Position numbers and translations under genes: made by a program. Shown in pieces: positions 9,296 through 17,799 of a DNA stretch of 64,000 nucleotides; the stretch's first letter is position 1, and every line of letters starts with the position of its first letter. The stretch is taken from the NCBI GenBank assembly GCA_934183325.1, contig CAKPSH010000007.1:1-64000 (forward strand). The letters run 5' to 3'. A model generated the notes under the pieces. It did no database searches. It was not told the DNA's origin and was given only the letters and a program-made list of their open reading frames with translations. This stretch comes from an uncultured Clostridia bacterium. GTDB taxonomy: Bacteria; Bacillota; Clostridia; TANB77; CAG-508.

Positions 9296-9345
9296 AATTG
9301 TATAAGATATTTATTTTTCAAAATATCTCATACAATTCTAAACAC
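9296..9345 (-). terminator. Hairpin terminator after pnp
   Basis: Inverted repeat AATTGTATAAGATATTT / AAATATCTCATACAATT (9296-9312 and 9321-9337, with one mismatch) shortly after the pnp stop codon. The downstream tract is T-rich but not a pure run. Confidence 0.65.
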
Positions 9346-9357
9346 TTTTATTATATT

Positions 9358-11490
9358 CTAGTTTTCTTCTTTATTAGTTTCTTCTTCATCTGGTTCAAAT
9401 TCTTTATGTGTTAAGTTTATTCTTCCTTGATCATCTATTTCATAAACTCTAACTTTTACAATATCTCCAACCTTCAAAACATCTTCTACTTTGTTTACTC
9501 TTTTTTTAGATATTTTTGAAATATGAAGTAATCCTTCTTTTCCACATCCAACATCCACAAAAGCTCCAAATTGCATTAATCTTGTAACTTTTCCTTCATA
9601 GATTCCATCAACTTCAATTTCTTTTACAATTTCTTTTACCATCTCTAAAGCTCTATTTCCACTTTCTGGATTTGTTGCATATATAAATACATTACCATCT
9701 TCTTCAATATCCATTTTAACTCCTGTTTCATCAATAATTTTATTGATTACTTTTCCACCAGGCCCTATTACATCTTTGATCTTTTCTACTTTAATTTTTG
9801 TTGTAATTATTTTTGGTGCATATTTAGATATTTCTTCTCTTGGTTTTGATATTTGTGGTGCCATAATTTGATCTAATATATACATTCTTGCAATTCTTGT
9901 TCTTTCAAATGCTTGTGCTATTATGTCATAAGTTAATCCATCTATTTTTATATCAACTTGAATTGCTGTTATACCTTTATGTGTTCCACCAACTTTAAAA
10001 TCCATATCTCCAAAGAAATCCTCTAATCCTTGAATATCTGTTAACATAACATATCTATTTGGATCATTTGCATCAGTTACAAGTCCTGTTGAAATACCTG
10101 CTACTGGTGTTTTTATCGGAACTCCTGCATCCATAAGTGCTAATGTACTGCCACATATACTTGCTTGAGATGTTGAACCATTAGAGCTTAATACTTCTGA
10201 TACAACTCTTATTGCATAAGGAAATTCTTCTACAGATGGTAATACTGGAACTAATGCTTTTTCAGCTAATGCTCCATGTCCTATTTCACGTCTTCCTGGT
10301 CCTCTAGATGTTCTAGCTTCTCCAACACTGTATGCTGGGAAATTATATTGGTGCATATATCTTTTTGATGTTTGTTCATCAAGTCCATCTAATTCTTGTT
10401 CTTCGCTCATCATTCCAAGAGTTGCAACAGATAATACTTGTGTTTGTCCACGTGTGAATATTGCACTTCCATGTACTCTAGGAAGTACTCCTACTTCACA
10501 AGAAAGAGGTCTAATTTCATCTAATTTTCTTCCATCAGGACGTTTATGTTCTTCAAGAATCATCTTTCTAACACATTTTTTCTCTAATTTATATAGAATT
10601 TCTCCTATTTCTTGTTTTCTTTTTTCTACTTCTTCTTCGCCAAGTTCATTTTTTAAGTATTCCATTACTTCTTCTTTTATTTTATCAACATTTGCATCTC
10701 TTACTGTCTTATCTATTTCTTGTACATCATTGTACATTCTGTCTTCGTATTTTTCTGCAATTTTATCAAATAAATCATGATCAACTTCAAATGATTTATA
10801 AGCAAATTTTGGTTTACCTATTTCAGCTTTTATGTCTGAAATAAATTTGCATAATTTTTTTATTTCAACATGTGCTTGCTTAATTGCTTCTAGCATAATG
10901 TCATCTGGTATTTCATTTGCTCCTGCTTCAATCATTGCAATCTTTTCTTCTGTTCCTGCTACTGTTAATGTTAAATCTGTCTTTTCTCTTTGTTCTAATG
11001 TTGGATTTATTACAATTTGTCCATCAACATATCCTACATTAACCGCAGCTGTTGGTCCACCAAATGGAATATCTGATATTGATAGTGCTGCTGATGCACC
11101 AATCATTGCTGCAACTTCTGGTGAATTATCTGGTTCTACTGATAATACAGTTGCAATTACACATACATCATTTCTAAAATCTTTTGGGAATAAAGGTCTT
11201 AAAGGTCTATCAATTGCTCTTGATGTTAAAATAGCCTTATCCGCTGGTTTTCCCTCTCTTTTTGTAAAACTTCCTGGTATTTTTCCTGCAGCATATAATT
11301 TTTCTTCATAATCTACTGATAATGGGAAAAAGTCAATTCCTTCCTTTGGCTCTTTAGATGCTGTAACATTTACCATTACAACAGTTTCTCCATATCTAAC
11401 CCAAACGCTTCCATTAGCTAGTTCTGATGTTTTTCCACTTTCGATTACAAGTTTTCTTCCTGCAAGTTCTGTTTCAAATGTTCTAAACAT
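9358..11490 (-). CDS. pnp: Polyribonucleotide nucleotidyltransferase (PNPase)
   Basis: Phosphorolytic 3'-5' exoribonuclease of mRNA decay. The 710-residue protein has two RNase PH domains: the N-terminal one contains FTKREGKPADKAILTSRAIDRP near 75-97, and the second contains the FDRT-like and QASICGSTLALMDAG region. A KH domain follows (VIGPGGKVINKI near 575-586), then an S1 domain (EGKVTRLMQFGAFVDV near 640) and an acidic tail. It follows rpsO, as in many bacteria. The intervening 225 bp holds a large stem-loop that may be a processing or autoregulatory site. It ends in TAG. Confidence 0.97.
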   Translation of the reverse strand: MFRTFETELAGRKLVIESGKTSELANGSVWVRYGETVVMVNVTASKEPKEGIDFFPLSVDYEEKLYAAGKIPGSFTKREGKPADKAILTSRAIDRPLRPLFPKDFRNDVCVIATVLSVEPDNSPEVAAMIGASAALSISDIPFGGPTAAVNVGYVDGQIVINPTLEQREKTDLTLTVAGTEEKIAMIEAGANEIPDDIMLEAIKQAHVEIKKLCKFISDIKAEIGKPKFAYKSFEVDHDLFDKIAEKYEDRMYNDVQEIDKTVRDANVDKIKEEVMEYLKNELGEEEVEKRKQEIGEILYKLEKKCVRKMILEEHKRPDGRKLDEIRPLSCEVGVLPRVHGSAIFTRGQTQVLSVATLGMMSEEQELDGLDEQTSKRYMHQYNFPAYSVGEARTSRGPGRREIGHGALAEKALVPVLPSVEEFPYAIRVVSEVLSSNGSTSQASICGSTLALMDAGVPIKTPVAGISTGLVTDANDPNRYVMLTDIQGLEDFFGDMDFKVGGTHKGITAIQVDIKIDGLTYDIIAQAFERTRIARMYILDQIMAPQISKPREEISKYAPKIITTKIKVEKIKDVIGPGGKVINKIIDETGVKMDIEEDGNVFIYATNPESGNRALEMVKEIVKEIEVDGIYEGKVTRLMQFGAFVDVGCGKEGLLHISKISKKRVNKVEDVLKVGDIVKVRVYEIDDQGRINLTHKEFEPDEEETNKEEN

Positions 11491-11536
11491 ATTTTTACCT
11501 CTTTTCTTCTTTTTTGGAGATTCTACATTTCTCCTT

Positions 11537-11619
11537 GCATAAATTAGTTTGTAACTTCGATAATGTTCTAATTAGTATCGTATTTTTAGAATATTATCCA
11601 AGCTACCTCTAATTTATGC
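11537..11619 (-). promoter_or_regulatory. Large imperfect stem-loop in the pnp leader
   Basis: An 83-nt inverted repeat. The outer arms GCATAAATTAG/CTAATTTATGC (11 bp) are followed inward by imperfect pairing of 11551-11571 with 11586-11606. It lies immediately upstream of the pnp ribosome site. Position and shape recall the RNase III-processed rpsO-pnp leader of E. coli, where PNPase controls its own message; equivalence here is inference. Confidence 0.6.
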
Positions 11620-11633
11620 CCTATTTAGTTTAA

Positions 11634-11662
11634 TAGGACGCTTGTAATAATCAAACGTCCTA
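11634..11662 (-). other. Hairpin in rpsO-pnp intergenic region
   Basis: TAGGACGTTTG / CAAGCGTCCTA, an 11-bp stem with one G-U pair. It has no U-tract, so it is more likely a processing or stability element than a terminator. Confidence 0.5.
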
Positions 11663-11692
11663 CTAATTTGGCGCATTTCAACTCGCCCAAAT

Positions 11693-11720
11693 CACAGAAC
11701 ATACAATTTCTGTGATTATT
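11693..11720 (-). other. Stem-loop directly after rpsO
   Basis: Ten-bp stem AATCACAGAA / TTCTGTGATT overlapping the end region of rpsO. It lacks a U-run and so may mark a 3' processing site. Confidence 0.5.
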
Positions 11721-11979
11721 TTCTTAAACCTAATTTTTCAACGATTTCTCTGTATTTTTCAACATCGTTTTTCTCTAAGTAGTTAAGTAAATTTCTTCTC
11801 TTACCTACCATTTTTAAAAGTCCACGTCTAGAATGATTATCTTTTTTATGAACTTTTAAGTGCTCTGTTAATTCTTTGATTCTTTCTGTTAAAAGAGCTA
11901 TTTGTACTTCAGAAGATCCTGTATCTTTTTCGTCTCTTCTATAAGTAGCTATAATTTCTTGTTTTCTTTCTGCTGTCAT
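11716..11979 (-). CDS. rpsO: 30S ribosomal protein S15
   Basis: An 87-residue S15 binding 16S rRNA at the h20-h22 junction. The family signature runs through the middle: [14 protein letters not shown], then [12 protein letters not shown], then [19 protein letters not shown] precedes the ATG at 11979. The leader (12000-12080) is well over 60 nt and could carry autoregulatory structure, as known for S15. pnp follows on the same strand. Confidence 0.97.
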   Translation of the reverse strand: MTAERKQEIIATYRRDEKDTGSSEVQIALLTERIKELTEHLKVHKKDNHSRRGLLKMVGKRRNLLNYLEKNDVEKYREIVEKLGLRK

Positions 11980-12158
11980 TTTTGCACCTCCTAAATTTTA
12001 CATTCGCCTAATTCGTAGAAAAAGTGGTGTTATAACCTTTTTCCAAGAAATAGGTAATAATACTTTTCTAGTATACTATAAAAATTCTAAAAAATCAATA
12101 CTTTTATAGAAATAAAATCTATTATCATTTCTCACAATTTCAGTATTATATATTTATA

Positions 12159-12187
12159 TTGTATTATTATGTAAAGTGTACTATAAT
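12159..12187 (+). promoter_or_regulatory. Promoter of cassette B
   Basis: TTGTAT (12159-12164), 17-bp spacer, TATAAT (12182-12187). Confidence 0.65.
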
Positions 12188-12251
12188 ATTTATGTTGTCA
12201 AAGCGAATGTCCGAAAAGTAAACACTATTAACAGTGACTTGGAGGTTCATT

Positions 12252-12470
12252 ATGAAAGTTATTTACAAAGATGGTAGCGAAGGAGTTTTATCCGCAGAAG
12301 CTTCTGAAAAGTTGCACCTTTAGGGGCGCTTTACTTTGGAAGCTTGGCAGGAGCTTGAACAAGAGATGACTCGACTCGGCATTATCAAGTTTGAGGATCC
12401 TCTTCTTAAGATGTGGGGCGCAGGATATGCATCGATTGAATATGTTCGAAATCAGGTAGCAGCTCACTAA
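12252..12470 (+). pseudogene. Cassette B: small ORF interrupted by one in-frame TAG
   Basis: ATG at 12252, 7 nt after GGAGG. The frame reads 23 codons to TAG (12321-12323), then continues 48 further codons to TAA (12468-12470) without a frame change. Both halves have the same G+C-rich codon use, so this looks like one 72-residue protein (MKVIYKDGSEGVL...QVAAH) with a single nonsense codon. UAG is an ordinary stop in neighbouring genes, so a recent mutation is the simplest reading; local read-through cannot be excluded. The family is not recognised. The unit has its own promoter and a perfect 19-bp terminator. Confidence 0.6.
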
Positions 12471-12500
12471 TTTTTTATTCCTTCGCTAAGACAACTTTTT

Positions 12501-12548
12501 TCAAAAGGAGCCAGCAATCCTATAGATTGATTGCTGGCTCCTTTTGAG
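12501..12548 (+). terminator. Terminator of cassette B
   Basis: Perfect 19-bp inverted repeat (12501-12519 with 12529-12547) and a 9-nt loop. The arms carry GGAGCCAGCAATC. It could serve both strands, as the SUKH gene ends nearby. Confidence 0.8.
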
Positions 12549-12572
12549 ATTGTAAATTGTAACTAATATTTT

Positions 12573-12962
12573 CTAATTATAAAGTTTTTTGAAAAAATCG
12601 TCTATGTCATCACATATATATTCAAATTTATTTTCTTCATGTAAATATAGTTCTACAGCTTTTGTTTTTTTATTTATACATATTATATCTCCAAATGGTG
12701 TAGTTGCAAAAGGAATATATTCCATATTAAATATACTTTCATACATATATATACTCTCTTTTGATTCTTTATTATATGATATTAAATTTTGAACAACTCT
12801 TTCTTTACTATCTTTTGTATCAAATACTTTTTTTGAAGGGCATCCTCCATTATATTTTAATATAACTTCTTTTAGTTTTTTTGGTATCTCTAGTTTATAT
12901 TTTTGTTCTATATTTTCTATGCTCTTACTATCAACTAGTGGTTCTACATACTTCCAATCCAT
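12573..12962 (-). CDS. SMI1/KNR4 (SUKH) family protein
   Basis: A 129-residue SUKH-superfamily protein. The fold signature is visible as IENIEQKYKLEIPKKLKEVILKYNGG near residues 14-39 and YIPFATTPFGDIICIN near 80-95, where the Gly-Asp region is characteristic. SUKH proteins commonly act as immunity proteins against polymorphic toxins, but no toxin gene is adjacent here, so the partner is unknown. The frame extends to 13010, but GAGGAGG lies 6 nt before the ATG at 12962, which sets the start. Confidence 0.85.
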   Translation of the reverse strand: MDWKYVEPLVDSKSIENIEQKYKLEIPKKLKEVILKYNGGCPSKKVFDTKDSKERVVQNLISYNKESKESIYMYESIFNMEYIPFATTPFGDIICINKKTKAVELYLHEENKFEYICDDIDDFFKKLYN

Positions 12963-13179
12963 ATAATACCTCCTCATTAAATATTTTTCATTCATCAAAA
13001 CCTTTTGCATACTATTATTTTAACTCTTTTTCCATTGATTATCAAGATATTTTTGATTTTTAATTAATATCTTTTTATATTTTACATATTGTTAAAAATA
13101 AAATTTAAAATAAATTTGACACACTAAACTATAAAAAATATTTAAAATATTGCTAATATTCATTAAATTTTATAAAAAA

Positions 13180-13217
13180 AGAAAAGCACTATATCTATTG
13201 ATACAGCGCTTTTTCTT
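13180..13217 (-). terminator. Terminator of the tRNA operon
   Basis: Imperfect stem AAAAGCGCTGTAT.../...ATATAGTGCTTTT just after the tRNA-Phe CCA, running into T-rich sequence on the minus strand. Confidence 0.65.
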
Positions 13218-13293
<76 letters not shown>

Positions 13294-13310
13294 ATATTTA
13301 AGCAAAAAAA

Positions 13311-13387
13311 TGGCGACCTGGAACGGGCTCGAACCGTCGACCTCTAGCGTGACAGGCTAGCGTTCTAACCAACTGAACTACCAGGCC
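13311..13387 (-). tRNA. tRNA-Asp (anticodon GTC)
   Basis: 77 nt including CCA. Acceptor GGCCTGG/CCAGGTC, anticodon GTC in loop CTGTCAC, T-arm GGTTCGAGCCC. Middle gene of the operon. Confidence 0.96.
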
Positions 13388-13397
13388 GTAAAAAAAA

Positions 13398-13473
13398 TGG
13401 TGGGCGCTATAGGGCTCGAACCTATGACCTCCTGCTTGTAAGGCAGATGCTCTCCCAGCTGAGCTAAGCGCCC
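13398..13473 (-). tRNA. tRNA-Val (anticodon TAC)
   Basis: 76 nt including CCA. Acceptor GGGCGCT/AGCGCCC, anticodon TAC in loop CTTACAA, T-arm GGTTCGAGCCC. First gene of the operon. Confidence 0.96.
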
Positions 13474-13493
13474 ATTTCCTTTCGACATTGACT

Positions 13494-13522
13494 ATTATAC
13501 GCATTTTTCTTTAAGATGTCAA
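13494..13522 (-). promoter_or_regulatory. Promoter of tRNA Val-Asp-Phe operon
   Basis: Consensus TTGACA (13517-13522), 17-bp spacer, TATAAT (13494-13499) on the minus strand. Confidence 0.88.
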
Positions 13523-13998
13523 TAGTTTTTTTAATTTTTTTTATTTTTTTTATTTTATTTTTTTAAAATTGGCTTTTTCCAATAGTTTGACAGTCTAATT
13601 TTTTAAAATCAAATAATGTTTATCTAAACTTTTTCTTAATTCCTATCTTTATTATTATCTTATTCATGTCACATGATATTAATAATTTTTTCTTCGACAT
13701 ACTTAGCTTTTATTTTTCATTAATGTGTATAAATATTTGCACTTATTCAGCATATTCTCGTATATTTTCAATAACAATGTATTTACTAATTAAAATATTT
13801 AAATTCTACTTTTCTTTTTATTTCAAAGTATTTCATAATTGTTTTATATTTACTGTTTTTATACACTAAAAAGTTCATAAAACTTTTACAATATACAAGA
13901 AAATATTTTATTGATATTTTTTTTCTTTTGTGTTATCCTAATACAGAAATAATAAATATATATTAAGTATATTTTTACTTAAGAAAGGATGAAAAATT
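13523..13998. other. A+T-rich intergenic region upstream of pflB
   Basis: About 475 bp without a supportable gene. 13530-13565 is almost pure T with occasional A. An imperfect palindrome (AAAAGTT...AACTTTT) lies at 13869-13888. A candidate pflB promoter, TTGATA followed by TATCCT, lies around 13911-13940. A 67-codon frame at 13666-13869 has no ribosome site and is rejected. SD AAAGGATG (13983-13990) serves pflB. Confidence 0.5.
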
Positions 13999-16236
13999 AT
14001 GAGATTTACTGAATGGAATGGTTTCAATGGCGGAGACTGGGAAAACGAAATTGATGTTAGAGAATTTATTCAAAAGAACTATACGCCATATTGTGGTGAT
14101 GCTAGCTTTTTAGCAGGTGCTACACCAAAAACTCAAGAATTATGGAATAAAGTTCTTGAATTATATAAAAAAGAAAAAGATTCACAAGGTGGAGTTTTAG
14201 ATATTGATACAAAAACACCTTCTGGAGTTGATGCATATCAACCAGGATATATTGATAAAGATTTAGAAGATATTGTTGGTCTTCAAACTGATGCCCCTTT
14301 AAAAAGAGCTATTATGCCTAATGGTGGTATAAGAATTGTAGAAAAATCTTGTGAAGCATGTGGAAAAGAAGTTGATCCTGAATTAGATAAAATTTATCAT
14401 ACTATAAGAAAAACACACAATGATGGTGTATTTAGTGTATATACTCCTGATATTAGAGCTGCAAGAAGTTCTCATCTACTTACAGGTCTTCCTGATGGAT
14501 ATGGTCGTGGTAGAATAATTGGTGATTATAGACGTGTTGCTCTATATGGTGTAGATATATTAATAGAAGAAAAGAAACATGAATTAGAATTAGTTGATCT
14601 TGATAACCTTACAGAAGAGATTATTCGTGAACGCGAAGAGATTAGTGACCAAATTCTTGCATTAAAAGCATTAAAAAGTATGGCTTCAAAATATGGTTTT
14701 GATATTTCTAAACCTGCTTGTAATTCAAGAGAAGCTGTTCAATGGTTATATTTTGGATATTTAGGTGCAATAAAAGATCAAAATGGTGCTGCAATGAGCC
14801 TAGGTAGAACTTCTACTTTCTTAGATATCTATTTTGAAAGAGATTTAAAAGCAGGATACATTACAGAAGAAGAAGCACAGGAAATAATGGACCATTTTGT
14901 TATGAAATTAAGATTAGTTAGATTTTTAAGAACTCCTGAATACAATGAATTGTTCTCTGGAGATCCAGTATGGGTTACAGAATCAATTGGTGGTATGGGA
15001 ATTGATGGTAGAACATTAGTTACTAAAAATTCTTTTAGAATTTTAAATACTTTAAATACTTTAGGATCTGCTCCAGAGCCAAATTTAACAGTTTTATGGT
15101 CTACTAGACTTCCAGAAGGATTTAAGAAATTTGCAACAGGTCTTTCAATAAAGACATCTTCTATTCAATATGAAAATGATGATTTAATGAGAGTTACTTT
15201 AGGTGATGATTATGGTATAGCTTGTTGTGTTTCTGCTATGAAAATAGGTAAACAAATGCAATTCTTTGGTGCAAGAGCAAACTTAGCAAAAGCTTTATTA
15301 TATGCAATAAATGGTGGTAGAGATGAATTAACTGGAAAACAAGTCACTCCTGAATTTGCTCCTATTACATCTGAATATTTAAATTATGATGAAGTAATAG
15401 CTAAATATAATGTTATGATGGATTATGTTGCTAAAATCTATTTAAAAGCTTTAAATTGCATACATTACATGCATGATAAATATTCTTATGAAGCATTAGA
15501 AATGGCTTTACATGATAAAGATATTTTAAGAACTATGGCTTGTGGAATTTCAGGTTTCTCTGTTGTAGTTGATTCACTTTCAGCAATTAAATATGCTAAA
15601 GTAAAAGTTATAAGAGATGAAACAGGATTAGCTGTTGATTATGAGATTGAAGGAGACTTTCCTAAATTCGGCAATGATGATAATAGAGTTGATGAAATTG
15701 CAGTTGAATTAGTAAAAGTATTTTTAGGCAAATTAAAAAGATATAACACATATAAACATTCAAAAACTACAATGTCTATCCTTACAATTACTTCAAATGT
15801 TGTTTATGGAAAACACACTGGTAATACTCCTGATGGTAGACGTTATGGAGCTCCATTTGGACCTGGTGCAAATCCTCTTCATGGAAGAGATGTTAATGGT
15901 GCTCTTGCGGTTATGAATAGTATTGCAAAATTACCTTATGATTACTCAGAAGATGGAATTTCTTATACATTTTCTATTACACCTGGAACATTAGGAAATG
16001 ATTCTGAAACTCAAGTAAATAATCTAGTATCAATGTTAGATGGTTTCTTTGCTAGAAAAGGTCATCATATTAATGTTAATGTTTTTGATAGAGCTCTTCT
16101 TGTTGACGCAATGGAACATCCAGAAAAATACCCACAATTAACCATAAGAGTATCTGGATATGCTGTTAAATTTATTAATTTAACTCGTGAACAACAATTA
16201 GACGTAATTAATAGAACAATTCATGAAAAAATTTAA
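13999..16236 (+). CDS. pflB: Formate C-acetyltransferase (pyruvate formate-lyase)
   Basis: Glycyl-radical enzyme converting pyruvate and CoA to acetyl-CoA and formate in anaerobic metabolism. The 745-residue protein has the catalytic Cys pair at about 409-410 (GIACCVSAM) and the radical Gly at about residue 720 (RVSGYAV), which together identify true PFL. The start ATG follows AAAGGATG by 8 nt. The activating enzyme lies 89 bp downstream, separated by a 12-bp hairpin that may modulate expression of pflA relative to pflB. Confidence 0.98.
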   Translation: MRFTEWNGFNGGDWENEIDVREFIQKNYTPYCGDASFLAGATPKTQELWNKVLELYKKEKDSQGGVLDIDTKTPSGVDAYQPGYIDKDLEDIVGLQTDAPLKRAIMPNGGIRIVEKSCEACGKEVDPELDKIYHTIRKTHNDGVFSVYTPDIRAARSSHLLTGLPDGYGRGRIIGDYRRVALYGVDILIEEKKHELELVDLDNLTEEIIREREEISDQILALKALKSMASKYGFDISKPACNSREAVQWLYFGYLGAIKDQNGAAMSLGRTSTFLDIYFERDLKAGYITEEEAQEIMDHFVMKLRLVRFLRTPEYNELFSGDPVWVTESIGGMGIDGRTLVTKNSFRILNTLNTLGSAPEPNLTVLWSTRLPEGFKKFATGLSIKTSSIQYENDDLMRVTLGDDYGIACCVSAMKIGKQMQFFGARANLAKALLYAINGGRDELTGKQVTPEFAPITSEYLNYDEVIAKYNVMMDYVAKIYLKALNCIHYMHDKYSYEALEMALHDKDILRTMACGISGFSVVVDSLSAIKYAKVKVIRDETGLAVDYEIEGDFPKFGNDDNRVDEIAVELVKVFLGKLKRYNTYKHSKTTMSILTITSNVVYGKHTGNTPDGRRYGAPFGPGANPLHGRDVNGALAVMNSIAKLPYDYSEDGISYTFSITPGTLGNDSETQVNNLVSMLDGFFARKGHHINVNVFDRALLVDAMEHPEKYPQLTIRVSGYAVKFINLTREQQLDVINRTIHEKI

Positions 16237-16262
16237 TTAAATTTTGATTTATACTAGAGCAT

Positions 16263-16294
16263 TGTATAGTATTAATTCTAATTTTAATACTATA
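16263..16294 (+). other. Hairpin between pflB and pflA
   Basis: GTATAGTATTAA-(8 nt)-TTAATACTATAC, a perfect 12-bp stem in the 89-bp gap. There is no pure U-tract after it, so it is probably a partial terminator or mRNA-stability element. Confidence 0.55.
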
Positions 16295-16325
16295 CTTGCT
16301 CATATTTTATATAATGGAGGTTATT

Positions 16326-17045
16326 ATGGAACAAGATTTTTTTAGAGTACACTCCTTCGAATCTTTTGGAGCGGTTGATGGTCCAGGAATAAGATATGTT
16401 GTATTTCTTCAAGGATGTTTTTTAAAATGTAAATATTGTCAAAATCGTGACACTTGGGATTTCAACTGTGGTGAAAGGGTTTCAGTTGATGAACTTGTTG
16501 AAAAAATTTTAAATTATAAAGATTATATTTGCCCATCTGGTGGTGTTACAATTTCTGGTGGTGAACCTCTTGCTCAAGTAAAACCTTTAATTAGTTTATT
16601 TAAAAAATTAAAGTCCTATAATATTCATACAGCTATTGATACCTCTGGTATGTTTGAGATTACAGATGATATAAAAGAATTATTAAAATATACCGATTTA
16701 GTATTATTAGATATTAAACATATTGATCCTATTAAATGCAAAAATCTAGTTGGATTTTCTAATGAAAAAGAGTTAAATTTTGCTAAATATTTAAGTGACA
16801 ATAATATTGATATTTGGATAAGACAGGTTTTAATCCCTACTCTTACAGATGATGAAAATGACTTAATAAAATTACGTGAATTTCTTTCATCTTTGAAAAC
16901 CTTAAAACATGTCGATATTTTACCATATCATACCATGGGGAAATTTAAATGGGATAATCTTGGTATTCCCTATGAACTTGATGGTATTCCTGCCGCTACA
17001 AATGATGATGTATTAAGAGCAAAAAAAATATTGCAGTTGAGTTAA
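16326..17045 (+). CDS. pflA: Pyruvate formate-lyase activating enzyme
   Basis: Radical-SAM enzyme that installs the glycyl radical on PflB. The 239-residue protein has the cluster motif CxxxCxxC at Cys31, 35 and 38 (CFLKCKYC), followed by SGGEPL near 80. Length and the opening FESFGAVDGPGIR are typical of PflA. GGAGG lies 6 nt before the ATG at 16326; the ORF extension to 16296 has no ribosome site. The stop codon lies in the loop of a 13-bp bidirectional terminator. Confidence 0.96.
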   Translation: MEQDFFRVHSFESFGAVDGPGIRYVVFLQGCFLKCKYCQNRDTWDFNCGERVSVDELVEKILNYKDYICPSGGVTISGGEPLAQVKPLISLFKKLKSYNIHTAIDTSGMFEITDDIKELLKYTDLVLLDIKHIDPIKCKNLVGFSNEKELNFAKYLSDNNIDIWIRQVLIPTLTDDENDLIKLREFLSSLKTLKHVDILPYHTMGKFKWDNLGIPYELDGIPAATNDDVLRAKKILQLS

Positions 17046-17068
17046 TTTCAACTGCAATATTTTTATAT
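17028..17068. terminator. Bidirectional terminator between pflA and rhodanese gene
   Basis: ATATTGCAGTTGA / TCAACTGCAATAT, a 13-bp perfect stem with A/T runs on both sides between convergent genes. Confidence 0.85.
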
Positions 17069-17413
17069 TCCCTCTAAACCTCCATCAAGTTCAAATATAT
17101 TAATGTATCCCATTCTTTTTAACATTCTTCCTGCTTTCTCACTTCTTCCTCCCATTTGGCAATACACAATAATTGTTTGTCCTTTATTCGGAACTAAAAA
17201 GTTTATCTTATTTTTCAATTCACATAATGGAATATTTACAGCACCTAACAAGTGACCTTCGCAAAATTCTTTTCTGCTTCTGACATCTAATAAAATTATA
17301 TTTCCATTTTCCTTCATTAAATTTTGTAATGTTCTATAATCTATTTTTTGTATATCTTCTCCTCTTGTTAGACCTTTCCTCATATTATAAAAGAATTTAT
17401 ATAAAATATTCAT
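17063..17413 (-). CDS. Rhodanese-domain sulfurtransferase
   Basis: A 116-residue single rhodanese domain. The persulfide-forming active site is CQMGGRS at about residues 86-92, preceded by LLDVRSRKEFCEGHLLGAVNIP (the conserved Asp-x-Arg and GH motifs). Sulfur transfer is the family role; the acceptor is unknown. A TTG at 17420-17422 is in frame but abuts GAGG. The ATG at 17413 is about 8 nt from it and is preferred. Convergent with pflA. Confidence 0.9.
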   Translation of the reverse strand: MNILYKFFYNMRKGLTRGEDIQKIDYRTLQNLMKENGNIILLDVRSRKEFCEGHLLGAVNIPLCELKNKINFLVPNKGQTIIVYCQMGGRSEKAGRMLKRMGYINIFELDGGLEGI

Positions 17414-17484
17414 ATTATTCAAACCTCATATATTAAGTCTTATTATATAATATGCTTTTCTCTTATAATATTTACATAATTTTA

Positions 17485-17799
17485 TCATATTATTAACATA
17501 TATAACAAAAATGCTGTTTCAAGTCCAAGTATTACTGGCATTCCTATTGTAAATTTCTTTTTCATAGTTTTATGTCTAAACTTATACATTCCAGCTATGG
17601 TACCAATGCCACCACCAAGCCAAGTGAACATAAATAATGTTTTTTCTGGTATTCTCCACTTTCCTTTTTCAGCTTTTCTTTTGTCTATATACATAATTAA
17701 AAAACCTAATAAATTTATAATTAGTAAATATAAGAAAATATTTTTAAAATTAATAATTGGTAATGTCAATAACCAACTTTTAAATTCCTTCATCTTCAT
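17485..17799 (-). CDS. DUF1294 membrane protein
   Basis: A 104-residue protein with hydrophobic helices at about 18-38, 56-72 and 84-103. The DUF1294 signature is clear: DKRKAEKGKWRIPEKTL, then LGGGIGTIAGMYKFRHKT. Function of the family is unknown. Its start overlaps the end of the U32 gene by 20 bp, so translation is likely coupled. AGGAG lies just upstream. Confidence 0.88.
   Translation of the reverse strand: MKMKEFKSWLLTLPIINFKNIFLYLLIINLLGFLIMYIDKRKAEKGKWRIPEKTLFMFTWLGGGIGTIAGMYKFRHKTMKKKFTIGMPVILGLETAFLLYMLII

Noticed and set aside
12321..12323. UAG as a reassigned sense codon (for example pyrrolysine)
   Set aside because: ftsK, pnp, the metal ATPase and mscS all end naturally in TAG, so genome-wide reassignment is not supported.
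13666..13869. 67-codon hydrophobic ORF upstream of pflB
   Set aside because: No ribosome site, extreme A+T bias and Phe/Ile-rich random-looking product; typical of A+T-rich intergenic DNA.
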